Of a stretch of DNA of 64,000 nucleotides, positions 14,550 to 24,141 are shown in pieces (position 1 is the first letter of the stretch; every line of letters begins with the position of its first letter). The DNA comes from Ignavibacterium sp. (lineage in GTDB: Bacteria; Bacteroidota; Ignavibacteria; Ignavibacteriales; Ignavibacteriaceae): assembly GCA_032027145.1 (NCBI GenBank), contig JAVSMP010000001.1:3477116-3541115 (forward strand), in the 5' to 3' direction. Below the pieces are notes generated by a model, which saw only the letters and a program-made list of their open reading frames with translations, ran no database searches and had not been told where the DNA came from. The translations under genes and the position numbers were made by a program.

Positions 14550-16946
14550 CTAATTAAAATGTTTTCGCGGATCCCAAAGCGGTTCAAGTTTTCTCTTAAT
14601 CGGCGGCTTGAATTTATCATTGTGATTAACAAATTCTATTGGTTCTTTTTCGCCGTTCTTATGTTTCTTTATCTGCTCATTATCGACAATAAGAGCTTCA
14701 TCTGTTCCTTTTTCTTCATCTTGTTTAATTTCATTCTCGGCAACTAATGTACTATCTGTAAGATGCTTATTGTTTAATGCAGCAAGACTGTCTTTTAACA
14801 TTTGCTCTTGTTTTGTTTTTTCCTGTTTATATACAGTAACTTTTTTTGATACTATCTTCACATACTGACTTGAAGGATACTTAGCTATTAAAGTATCATA
14901 AATAACCGCAGCAGAATCCAGCATGAAGAGATCATTTTCAAGTATCCATCCTGTTGTATAAAGTGCTTGAGGAGCTATTGGTGATTTTGGAAATTTATTA
15001 TAAATATTATAAAATTTAATTATTGATTGAGAGTAATTACCTTCAAGCATTAAATCCTCCGCAGAAGCATACTCATCTTTAGCAGGATCAAATCCAAGAT
15101 TAATAAGTGGTTTGTTTAGTTTATTTGCTGCAGCATTAACAATTGTTCTATCCTTATAATTATCATAGATAATTTCAAACAAACTATCAGCTTTACTTTT
15201 ATTATTTACAGTCAGATAATAACTCCCAAGAGCATAAAGTGTATTTGGATAATAAACGGGTGAGGGATATTTATCCAAAATGTTATCGTAAAGTGCAAGG
15301 GCAGAATCCTGAGCATTTAATTCAGTTAAAAACAGATTTCCAAGTTCAAGATTGTTTTTTGCAAGCACTGTATTGGCTGAATCAATACTGATCTTAAGTT
15401 TTTGCGGCGGATTTCTTTTAAATTTGACACTATCAAGACTTACTTTACTGTTTTTAAATATACTATTCGGGTTTTTAGGATCTTGTAATTCCTTTAAGCG
15501 TTGTGTTTTGAGTGAGTCAATCAGCTTTTGTCTTAAACCAATTGAATCCTGTGGATTAAAAAGTCCGATCTGAATAAGACTGTCAATTTTAATCAGACTA
15601 TCACGAACAAAAATGGAGTCCTTAATAAATGTTGAATCTTTTAACTTTGGGTTTTTAGGATTTAACAAAGTATCAACACCACCCCAGATTTCCTGCATTT
15701 CTTTTCGCTCAAGGAACTCGGTCAGAAGTTTCAGTGAATCGGCAACATAATCCGAAGAGTCCTTTGTAAACACTGTTGGATTTTGTGAGTAGTACAACTG
15801 CTTGCTTAAGCGATTGATATCTTTTCTAAGATTAGCATATTTAATAAAAAGCTGATTGTTGTTTTTTGCTTTTTCTTTGTAATCTTCAGGCAATGTAGCT
15901 GTTGCAGCTTTGGTATAAAAATATCCTGCACTATCGTAATTCATAAATCTTGTTCTGAATAGCTCAGCGATCTCAAAATTGGAAGCTGAAGCAAATGCAG
16001 TGTTTTTATAAGTTGTATCTACAATTTTAAATTGATCATAAGCCCGGTTATAATCGCCAATTTCAACTAATGTTTTGCCAATTTGAAAATCGATCTCGCC
16101 GTAAGATTCGCGAAATTTATCTTTTCTCCGTATATCCTCAAATACCTTTAATGCTTTATCAGGTTGATTATTATCCCTTAATGAATTTGCATATTTTATT
16201 GTTGCAGCAATTTCCAAATCAAAATCCGGTTCATTTTCAAAAACCTTTTCATAAGCAAGTAATGCATTTCCTTTGTCATTCTGTTTAGAATACATATTGC
16301 CCAGTTCGTAATAAATCCGAGCACGCACAACATCATCATCATAAACTTCTGCAAATTCATTAGCAAGTTTAATAGCAGTTGTAAGATCGTTTTCTTTTAT
16401 CCGGTACTTAATTTCTTGAACATAACTATCTTTTATAATCTCTTCATATCCTTCTTCAACAGCTTTGCTTCTGACTTCTTCTAAAAGTCTAAGTGCATTA
16501 TTAAAATCCCTGAGTTCAAAGGCACATTTGGCAAGCCAAAGATTCGCTTCTACTATCTCCTCTTCATCATTCTTTTCAGCAGTAAGAAATTCTTCAAATT
16601 TCTTTTTTGACTTTAAGTAATTTCCCTGATAATAGAATGACTTGCCGAGCATCAATAAAGCTTCATTAACATAAGTAGAGTTGGAATAAAATTGAAGAAG
16701 TTTAGAGCTTTTTTCAATAACTTTAATAAGAGATGCTTTTGTAGTAGCTGGAACAATAAGAGGTTCGGTAGAAAATAAATCCCGCTTTTGTGAAAATATT
16801 TCTTTTTCTGCTTCTTCAAACAGTGTTGAAGTATTATAATACAGATTGAAATAGGTAGTAAAATTTTCCCAGACAGAACATCTGTTAAAAAGCATCAGCG
16901 GTATTAATACAAGAAAATATTTAAAAGATTTGTTTCTTAAACTCAT
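14550..16946 (-). CDS. TPR-repeat outer-membrane lipoprotein-like, PorW/SprE-like
   Basis: Long TPR protein of 798 residues from ATG 16946 (TTG 16961 is the longer option). After a hydrophobic leader a Cys (LFNRCSVWENFTTYFNLYYN) could be lipidated, though the lipobox is not ideal. The opening of the mature part, with an aromatic run followed by TLFEEAEKEI, recalls PorW/SprE of the type IX secretion system. At least ten TPR-like helical pairs follow (for example EALLMLGKSFYYQGNYLKSK, ARIYYELGNMYSKQNDKGNA, PQALYTTGWILENDLFMLDS). The last 100 residues are charged and low in complexity. The two T9SS cargo proteins in this window need such a machine. The homology is moderate by eye only. Confidence 0.6.
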   Translation of the reverse strand: MSLRNKSFKYFLVLIPLMLFNRCSVWENFTTYFNLYYNTSTLFEEAEKEIFSQKRDLFSTEPLIVPATTKASLIKVIEKSSKLLQFYSNSTYVNEALLMLGKSFYYQGNYLKSKKKFEEFLTAEKNDEEEIVEANLWLAKCAFELRDFNNALRLLEEVRSKAVEEGYEEIIKDSYVQEIKYRIKENDLTTAIKLANEFAEVYDDDVVRARIYYELGNMYSKQNDKGNALLAYEKVFENEPDFDLEIAATIKYANSLRDNNQPDKALKVFEDIRRKDKFRESYGEIDFQIGKTLVEIGDYNRAYDQFKIVDTTYKNTAFASASNFEIAELFRTRFMNYDSAGYFYTKAATATLPEDYKEKAKNNNQLFIKYANLRKDINRLSKQLYYSQNPTVFTKDSSDYVADSLKLLTEFLERKEMQEIWGGVDTLLNPKNPKLKDSTFIKDSIFVRDSLIKIDSLIQIGLFNPQDSIGLRQKLIDSLKTQRLKELQDPKNPNSIFKNSKVSLDSVKFKRNPPQKLKISIDSANTVLAKNNLELGNLFLTELNAQDSALALYDNILDKYPSPVYYPNTLYALGSYYLTVNNKSKADSLFEIIYDNYKDRTIVNAAANKLNKPLINLGFDPAKDEYASAEDLMLEGNYSQSIIKFYNIYNKFPKSPIAPQALYTTGWILENDLFMLDSAAVIYDTLIAKYPSSQYVKIVSKKVTVYKQEKTKQEQMLKDSLAALNNKHLTDSTLVAENEIKQDEEKGTDEALIVDNEQIKKHKNGEKEPIEFVNHNDKFKPPIKRKLEPLWDPRKHFN

Positions 16947-16991
16947 ATTTGAAACTATCAAACCTTGAAATAAAGAAAAAGGTATTTTTTT

Positions 16992-17345
<354 letters not shown>

Positions 17346-20300
17346 TTATTTGCCATGGCAATGTTTATATTTTTTACCGCTGCCACAAGGGCAAGGATCA
17401 TTTCTGCCTACTCTCTGTTCAACTCTTACTGTTTGTACTTTTCCTTCAGGATTAGTGTGTGGTTGTCTTCCGGAAAGTCCGATATTTTCTGTGCTTTGTT
17501 TACTTTCCATCATTCTAACAGGTGCAGTTCTTCTTCTTTGAACTTCTTCGGTTGCCTGTGGAAAAAATTTAAATGAAAATGAAACTGATTCATTTCTTAT
17601 CTGACTTAAAAGATCTACAAACAATTTAAATGCTTCAGCTTTATATTCAACAAGCGGATCTTTTTGACCATAAGCTCTTAAACCAATGCCTTCTTTAAGA
17701 TCATCCATTTCTCTGAGATGTTCTTTCCACTTTTGATCAATAACACTTAGAACAGCGTATCTTTCCAATCTGGCCATCAGGTCAGAGCCAAGCATTTCTT
17801 CTTTACGTTTGTAAAAATCAATTGCAGATTGAACAATTTTATCTTTAAGACCATCTTTTCCAAGATGTTCAAATTCTTCAGGTTCAAGTTTGATATCAAC
17901 AAGCAGATACTGCAATAACTGCTCTTTTATACCTATTATATTAACATCATCAAAATTCTTTTCAATAATTTCATCAACTAATTCTTCCATCTGGTTAAGA
18001 ATTTCGCTTTTCAGTCTATCACCTTGTAAAGCTTTTTGTCTTCTGCTGTAAATAACTTCACGCTGTGAATTCATTGTATTATCATACTCAAGCAAACGCT
18101 TTCTAATGGCAAAATTATTTTCTTCAACTTTTTTCTGTGCACGCTCAACTGATTTGCTTATCATAGGATGCTGAATAACTTCACCTTCCTTTATTCCTAT
18201 TCTTTCCATAACTGAAGAAATTCTATCACTTCCGAATAATCTCATTAAATCATCTTCAAGCGAAAGATAAAATTTCGATGTTCCGGGATCACCCTGTCTT
18301 CCGGATCGTCCTCTTAACTGTCTGTCAATTCTTCTGGACTCATGTCTTTCTGTACCAAGAATATATAATCCGCTTTTATCTTTTACTCCGGCACCAAGTT
18401 TAATATCGGTACCTCTGCCTGCCATATTTGTAGCAATAGTAACTGCACCAATTTCTCCAGCGTGTGCCACTACTTCTGCTTCGCGCTGATGCTGTTTTGC
18501 ATTAAGAACATTGTGAGGGACTCCCTTTCTCTTCAGCATTCTGCTCAATGTTTCAGATACTTCTACAGATGTTGTTCCTACAAGAACCGGTCTTCCTTCT
18601 TTTCTCAGCTCTTCAATCTGCTCGATAATTGCATTATACTTTTCTCGTTTTGTTTTATAAACAGCATCATCCTGGTCTTCCCTGGTTATCGGTTTGTTAG
18701 TTGGAATAACAACTACTTCAAGTTTATAGATTTCGTAAAATTCACCTTCTTCAGTTTCTGCTGTACCGGTCATACCGGCAAGTTTGTTATACATTCTAAA
18801 ATAATTTTGCAATGTAATCGTAGCAAGTGTCTGGGAATCTTTTTCAACTTTAACATTTTCTTTTGCTTCAATAGCCTGATGTAAACCATCGCTATATCTT
18901 CTTCCCGGAAGAATACGACCGGTAAACTCATCAACAATTGCAATTTTACCTTCCTCAGTAACAACATACTCAACATCTTTTTCAAAAAGAGTATAAGCCT
19001 TCAGTAATTGATTGATTGTATGGATTCTATCGCTTGCTTCCGAAAATTTTTTATATAAAGCATCCTTCCGTTTTAATTTTTCTTCCAAAGTAAGAGTATC
19101 ATCATTTTCAAATTTGCTAATTTCATAACCTAAATCAGGAAGGACAAAATACTCTTTCTCCATTCCGCTTCCTTTTGCAAGTTCTTCTCTTCCCTTTTCT
19201 GTAATATCAATCTGATTTCCTTTTTCATCAATAACAAAATATAATTCATCATCAATGATGTGCATATTTTTACCCTTTTCCCGCAGGTAATCCAGCTCAG
19301 TTTGCTGCATCAATTTTTTGTTGGATGGTTCAGATAGAACTTTAGTCAGCTTGTTATTTTTGGGTAAACCACGGTAAGAGCGGAATAATAACACTCCTGC
19401 TTCAGTATCATTTTCGTTCCCTTTAGTCAGCATATCTTCTGCCTGCTGAACAAGGGTTGCAACAAGATTTTTCTGAAGTCTGAATAATCTTTCAATCCTT
19501 GGCTTCATATCATTAAATTGATGATCATCGCGGTCAACAGGCCCTGATATTATAAGCGGTGTTCTAGCTTCATCAATCAAAACAGAATCAACTTCATCAA
19601 CTATCGCATAATTATGTTTGCGCTGAACTTGCTGAGATAAATCAACAGACATATTATCGCGCAGGTAATCAAATCCAAACTCATTGTTTGTTCCATAAGT
19701 AATATCGCAGGCATACATTTGCTGGCGCTGAGATGAATCCATCGTGTTAAGAATCACCCCAACAGTTAAATTGTGGAACCTGAAAATTTCCCCCATCCAT
19801 TCGCTGTCTCTTTTAGCAAGATAATCGTTTACAGTAACAAGATGAACACCTCGTCCGGTAAGTGAATTTAAATAAAGCGGTAAAGTTGCTACAAGAGTTT
19901 TACCTTCACCAGTTGCCATTTCAGCAATTTTACCCTGATGTAAAACAATTCCTCCTATTAACTGAACATCATAAGGAATCATTTCCCAGTTTATTTTGTT
20001 ACCTGCAGCTGTCCAGCTTTTGCCAACTAATCTTGCACAAGTAGATTTTACAACAGCAAAAGCTTCGGGTAAAATCTGATCCAGAATTTCTTCATATTGT
20101 TCATTAAGTTTTTCTTCCAGATCATCAAGTTCATCATAGGCTGTATTACGGTCAAAGTCCTCATCAGATTGAAGTTTAGCTCTTAGCTCATTAATCTGAT
20201 TTCTGGTTTCTTCGGTATAAGTCTGAATTTTTTCTTTAAACTCTATTGTTTTATTTCTTAGTTCATCATCAGTAAGATTTTTGAAGCTCTCATAATGTTC

Positions 20301-20384
20301 ATTAATCTCAGTTACAATTGGCCAGAGCAGTTTCAAGTCTTTTTCGTACTTATCACCAAAAATCTTTTTAATAATCTTCAACAT
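17346..20384 (-). CDS. secA: Preprotein translocase ATPase SecA
   Basis: Motor ATPase that drives unfolded preproteins through SecYEG. Walker A MATGEGKT is at 156-163; VDEVDSVLIDEARTPLI carries the DEAD-like Walker B; MTGTAETEEGEF, MAGRGTDIKLG and RQLRGRSGRQGDPG are the other helicase motifs. The C-terminus has the zinc/SecB-binding CxCx8CH: C998, C1000, C1009, H1010. At 1012 residues it is longer than the roughly 900 of E. coli because of an insertion at about 285-430 after the first DEAD motor region, as usual in Bacteroidota/Chlorobi relatives. It heads the secA-glnB-TPR-AlbA run on the minus strand. Confidence 0.98.
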   Translation of the reverse strand: MLKIIKKIFGDKYEKDLKLLWPIVTEINEHYESFKNLTDDELRNKTIEFKEKIQTYTEETRNQINELRAKLQSDEDFDRNTAYDELDDLEEKLNEQYEEILDQILPEAFAVVKSTCARLVGKSWTAAGNKINWEMIPYDVQLIGGIVLHQGKIAEMATGEGKTLVATLPLYLNSLTGRGVHLVTVNDYLAKRDSEWMGEIFRFHNLTVGVILNTMDSSQRQQMYACDITYGTNNEFGFDYLRDNMSVDLSQQVQRKHNYAIVDEVDSVLIDEARTPLIISGPVDRDDHQFNDMKPRIERLFRLQKNLVATLVQQAEDMLTKGNENDTEAGVLLFRSYRGLPKNNKLTKVLSEPSNKKLMQQTELDYLREKGKNMHIIDDELYFVIDEKGNQIDITEKGREELAKGSGMEKEYFVLPDLGYEISKFENDDTLTLEEKLKRKDALYKKFSEASDRIHTINQLLKAYTLFEKDVEYVVTEEGKIAIVDEFTGRILPGRRYSDGLHQAIEAKENVKVEKDSQTLATITLQNYFRMYNKLAGMTGTAETEEGEFYEIYKLEVVVIPTNKPITREDQDDAVYKTKREKYNAIIEQIEELRKEGRPVLVGTTSVEVSETLSRMLKRKGVPHNVLNAKQHQREAEVVAHAGEIGAVTIATNMAGRGTDIKLGAGVKDKSGLYILGTERHESRRIDRQLRGRSGRQGDPGTSKFYLSLEDDLMRLFGSDRISSVMERIGIKEGEVIQHPMISKSVERAQKKVEENNFAIRKRLLEYDNTMNSQREVIYSRRQKALQGDRLKSEILNQMEELVDEIIEKNFDDVNIIGIKEQLLQYLLVDIKLEPEEFEHLGKDGLKDKIVQSAIDFYKRKEEMLGSDLMARLERYAVLSVIDQKWKEHLREMDDLKEGIGLRAYGQKDPLVEYKAEAFKLFVDLLSQIRNESVSFSFKFFPQATEEVQRRRTAPVRMMESKQSTENIGLSGRQPHTNPEGKVQTVRVEQRVGRNDPCPCGSGKKYKHCHGK

Positions 20385-20498
20385 TGTGTATAAATTTCTC
20401 CATTCATAATTACGATTGAAAAATTAAAGATAGCTATTATGATATGCAATTTAAGAATTATTGGACTAAGTATCTCTGTAGAAATACATATTGAAAAT

Positions 20499-21287
20499 TT
20501 ATTGCTTAATAATATTCAAGTATTTTAAGATATTGTATGTGATATTTATTCTGGAAATAAAACCAGCTTCGGGTTCTACAGACTCGACATTAGCAGCAAA
20601 AAAATAAGTGTTGTTGTTAGTTTCGATATAGCCGACAAACCAGCCGATATTTTTATCATTTTGCACCCCCCATCCGGTCTTAGCCCGTAAAATATAATTG
20701 TCATTTTGTTCATATATCATAATTCTCTTCAGAATATTGATACTTCTTTGAGAAAACTTAACTTCATTATTATAGATCTTTTTAAGAAATTCAATTTGGT
20801 CATCGGCAGAAATTCTTATTCCTCCATCAAGCCAAAAACGGTCTATCTCACCTGAGATATCTTCATTGCCATAATTGTTTATTTTAATGTATTGTTTCAT
20901 CCTTTCTTCGCCGATTCTTCTTGCTAATTCCTGATAAAACCAAACGGCAGAAAATTTAAATGCTCTTTTCATATCTAAATCCTGATTCCAATTTTCATAG
21001 GTTCTTTTAACACTATCCCATTTAATAATTTCATTTTCATCTTTAACTGCACCTGCCTCTAAAGCAGCCAAAGAGTTGAATATTTTAAATGTTGAAGCTG
21101 GAATAAACTGTTCTTTACATCTTTTAGAATTGTATTTGATAAATTCATCTTTATTTAGGTCAAAAAGAACAAAACATCCGTCATGTCCATATTCATCGAA
21201 ATATTTTTTTAAGTCAGCCCGTTCTTCAATACTTTGTGGTAAAATATTAAAATAGGGTAAGATGAAAAATATCAGTAAGAACTTCAT
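20499..21287 (-). CDS. OXA-like class D beta-lactamase
   Basis: Periplasmic serine hydrolase that opens beta-lactam rings. I start at ATG 21287 (262 residues) because a signal peptide begins there (MKFLLIFFILPYFNILPQ); the frame runs 26 codons further upstream without another good start. Class D signatures are all present: STFK at 65-68 with the nucleophile Ser65 and the carboxylatable Lys68, SAV (SxV) at 113-115, YGN at 139-141, FWLDGG with the omega-region Trp152, and KTGWG at 203-207. Length is normal for OXA enzymes. It has its own promoter region, divergent from glnE, and there is no sign of integron or insertion sequence, so it looks like a resident chromosomal gene. A BlaR-type sensor would lack this free form. 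Confidence 0.93.
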   Translation of the reverse strand: MKFLLIFFILPYFNILPQSIEERADLKKYFDEYGHDGCFVLFDLNKDEFIKYNSKRCKEQFIPASTFKIFNSLAALEAGAVKDENEIIKWDSVKRTYENWNQDLDMKRAFKFSAVWFYQELARRIGEERMKQYIKINNYGNEDISGEIDRFWLDGGIRISADDQIEFLKKIYNNEVKFSQRSINILKRIMIYEQNDNYILRAKTGWGVQNDKNIGWFVGYIETNNNTYFFAANVESVEPEAGFISRINITYNILKYLNIIKQ

Positions 21288-21372
21288 TTTTATAACTCTT
21301 TTAATGCTGAATAATATTTTTAAATAATTGTTGTTTAATATTAGATTCCATTTATAAAAAAACAATATTTTA
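21288..21372. promoter_or_regulatory. Divergent promoter region, bla / glnE
   Basis: An 85-base, strongly AT-rich gap between two divergent starts. It should hold both promoters. I see AAAAGAGTT upstream of the beta-lactamase ATG, a weak ribosome site, and no palindrome that would suggest a specific regulator. Confidence 0.4.
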
Positions 21373-24138
21373 ATGTTAAGACTCAGAAATCTTTCTGAAG
21401 ATTTTATAAGAAAAATAATAGAGAAAGCTGCCGGCAGAATTTCTCAAAATATGCTTGAGGATTTCTTTTCTTCAATTGAAAATGAAATTACAAAACACTA
21501 TTTCACAAGGTCTTCGGAATCAAATTTACTTCGTATTATTTCAAGTCAATTTGATTTTGCTTTTTTTGTTAATGAATGTCTAAAATACCCGCATCATTTT
21601 GAAATATTAATATCAATTTCCAACAACAGCAATTACCTGACAGATATTCTTGTCCGTAATCCAGAATATTTTCACTGGATTATTAATCCTTCTGTTTCAC
21701 AGCAAATAATTAATAAGAAATATTTTACAGAAGTTCTGGATAAGTCTGTCTCAACATATAAATCATTTGAATCCAAAGTAAACACATTAAGAAACTTTAA
21801 AAGAAAAGAAATTTTAAGGATTGGGTTAAGGGATATTTTTTTTAATCAGGATGTTTCTGAAACAACCAGACAACTCTCAGAATTAGCTGAGGTTATTTCT
21901 TCCAAATTATTCGAAATCTGTTATTCTGAAATCTTACTAAAAAATAATTTAACAAATGTTAAAAACAGATTTGTTGTTTTTTCATTGGGTAAACTTGGAG
22001 GCAATGAATTAAACTATAGTTCAGATATTGATCTTGTAGCATTCTATGATAGAAATTATTTAATCAACAAAAAGATATATTTCAGCCAGCTCTTAACTGA
22101 AATAATACATTTATTCATAAATACAGCTGTTGAAAAAACAAGTGCAGGATTTTTATATCGCGTTGATTTTCGATTAAGACCTGATGGGCGCAACGCTCCG
22201 TTATGCGGCAGTTATCTTGAATATTTAAAGTATTATGAAATGCGCGGAGAAGATTGGGAAAGACAGATGCTGATAAAAACCAATTTTCTCTGCGGAAGTA
22301 AATTCCTTTATAATAAGTTCTTCAATTATCTTTCAAAGTTTATTTATCCTGTAAGTTTTAATGTTTCACCAATTGAACAAATTAAAAAACTTAAATTAAG
22401 CATCGAAAGAAAAAATGCAGCCGACGCAAACATTAAACTCTCTCAAGGAGGTTTACGGAATATCGAATTCTCAGTTCAGGCATTGCAGCTGCTTAACGGA
22501 GGGAAAGATTTTTCATTAAGAACCGGTAATACACTAAACGCAATTAAGCTTTTAAGTAAGAAAAATATTTTATCTGATTATGAAACCAAAGTATTTACTG
22601 ATTCATACATTCTATATCGCAGAGCAGAACACTATCTGCAGTTAATGAATGATCAGCAAACGCACGAAATTCCGGATTCCGGTGATACAGCAGAAAAACT
22701 TGCTCATTTTATCGGATGTAAAGATCTCTCTGAATTCAAAAGAATTATTTCAGATTCAAAAGAAAAGGTTTATTCTGTTTATCAAAGTATCTTTGCACAT
22801 AGTGCTGTGATTGAAATTAAAAATAATTTTGATGCAATTGATTTTTACGATAAAAAACGTGCCGGCAGTAATTTTGAATATTTAAGAACCGGTAAGGGGC
22901 TACTTGAAAAAAAATTATTTGATTCAAGAACAATATTATCTTTTGAAAAGATTGAACCAAAACTAATTAAATATCTCACTGATTCAATTCAGCCGAATAT
23001 TGTGTTAGAGAATCTGGTCAGAATTATAAAGTCAGCTAAATTTCCGCAAATATGGTACGATGAATTTCAGAATGATAAATTTTTTGATCTGACACTTCTG
23101 CTTTGTGATCGCTCTCAAAAATCCATTGATCTTTTTGCCGAAGATAAACTTTTAAGAGATGAATATCTTTCACGTGATAGTTTAATTCCGTTAACTAATA
23201 TTGATATTTCTTCATTATCTTTAAAGCAATTTCTTTTCCGAAGCTCTGTTCAGTTAACTGCATCGCTTTTAAGACCGGATATGTTTCCGAAACTTTATTC
23301 AGATTATCTGACAAATAGAATATCAGCTATAATTATTAATAACTGTGCTGATAAAATCTGGAAAAAAAACTTTTTTGTTCTTGCAATGGGTAGTTTCGGT
23401 GATGAGCAGATGTCGTTTGCTTCAGATATTGATTTAATATTTATTGTAAATGATATTAGCAGATTTCCATCGGTTCAAAGTGACTTTCAGAAACTGTTTG
23501 ATATAATAAAAAACAATCTTCAGGGACTTGATATTGACTGCAGACTAAGACCTGAAGGGAAAAGCAGTCAGCTTGTCTGGGATGTTAATGAATACGGCAA
23601 ATATTTTTTATCACGGGCAAGAATATGGGAGCTCCTTTCTTTTACTAAATGCAGATTCCTCAGCGGGAATAAGGATCTTTTCAATATTTTATTTTCATTT
23701 TATTCTGAAGCTGTGAAAACAAAAAATAAAAATAATTTAAAATCAGAATTATTAGAGATGAGAAAAAAACTTCTGCCGATAAGTGATAGTTTATTTGATA
23801 TTAAAAAAAGTACTGGCGGATTGTATGATATTGATTTTGTTAACGGTTATCTGAATTTAACAAAGCCCGAAATAATGTTCTCTGATAGCTATAATAATAC
23901 TGCTACTGAAACAGATATGTTAGTTAAGTTAAAAAGGAATTTTGATTTTCTTAAGCAAACAGAAATTTTTAATCAGATTATCTTTAATACTAAATCATCA
24001 AAAATTCCCGCCGATAAAATAAAACAAAATAAACTATCTTATTCATTAGGATTCAAAACATTAGATGAGTATATGAAAAGATTAGACGAAGTAATTCATT
24101 CAAATAAAAACTATTTTCAAATATTATTTAATAAATAA
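21373..24138 (+). CDS. glnE: Glutamine synthetase adenylyl/deadenylyltransferase GlnE
   Basis: Bifunctional enzyme that adds AMP to, or removes it from, glutamine synthetase in response to P-II and glutamine. Two nucleotidyltransferase domains are visible: the N-terminal SLGKLGGNELNYSSDIDLVA (about 204-223, metal ligands D218 and D220) and the C-terminal MGSFGDEQMSFASDIDLIFI (672-691, D685 and D687), each followed by an RLRP stretch (RVDFRLRPDG, DCRLRPEGKSS). GGLRNIEFSVQALQ and GGLYDIDFVNGYL are the paired GlnE helices after each domain. At 921 residues it is near the usual 940-950. Both active sites look intact. It starts at ATG 21373 and is followed 3 bases later by a membrane protein gene. 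Confidence 0.92.
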   Translation: MLRLRNLSEDFIRKIIEKAAGRISQNMLEDFFSSIENEITKHYFTRSSESNLLRIISSQFDFAFFVNECLKYPHHFEILISISNNSNYLTDILVRNPEYFHWIINPSVSQQIINKKYFTEVLDKSVSTYKSFESKVNTLRNFKRKEILRIGLRDIFFNQDVSETTRQLSELAEVISSKLFEICYSEILLKNNLTNVKNRFVVFSLGKLGGNELNYSSDIDLVAFYDRNYLINKKIYFSQLLTEIIHLFINTAVEKTSAGFLYRVDFRLRPDGRNAPLCGSYLEYLKYYEMRGEDWERQMLIKTNFLCGSKFLYNKFFNYLSKFIYPVSFNVSPIEQIKKLKLSIERKNAADANIKLSQGGLRNIEFSVQALQLLNGGKDFSLRTGNTLNAIKLLSKKNILSDYETKVFTDSYILYRRAEHYLQLMNDQQTHEIPDSGDTAEKLAHFIGCKDLSEFKRIISDSKEKVYSVYQSIFAHSAVIEIKNNFDAIDFYDKKRAGSNFEYLRTGKGLLEKKLFDSRTILSFEKIEPKLIKYLTDSIQPNIVLENLVRIIKSAKFPQIWYDEFQNDKFFDLTLLLCDRSQKSIDLFAEDKLLRDEYLSRDSLIPLTNIDISSLSLKQFLFRSSVQLTASLLRPDMFPKLYSDYLTNRISAIIINNCADKIWKKNFFVLAMGSFGDEQMSFASDIDLIFIVNDISRFPSVQSDFQKLFDIIKNNLQGLDIDCRLRPEGKSSQLVWDVNEYGKYFLSRARIWELLSFTKCRFLSGNKDLFNILFSFYSEAVKTKNKNNLKSELLEMRKKLLPISDSLFDIKKSTGGLYDIDFVNGYLNLTKPEIMFSDSYNNTATETDMLVKLKRNFDFLKQTEIFNQIIFNTKSSKIPADKIKQNKLSYSLGFKTLDEYMKRLDEVIHSNKNYFQILFNK

Positions 24139-24141
24139 ATT

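Noticed and set aside
18462-18884. 140-codon plus-strand ORF inside secA
   Set aside because: Antisense to a highly conserved part of SecA; the product is rich in Phe/Ser/Cys as expected for a shadow frame.
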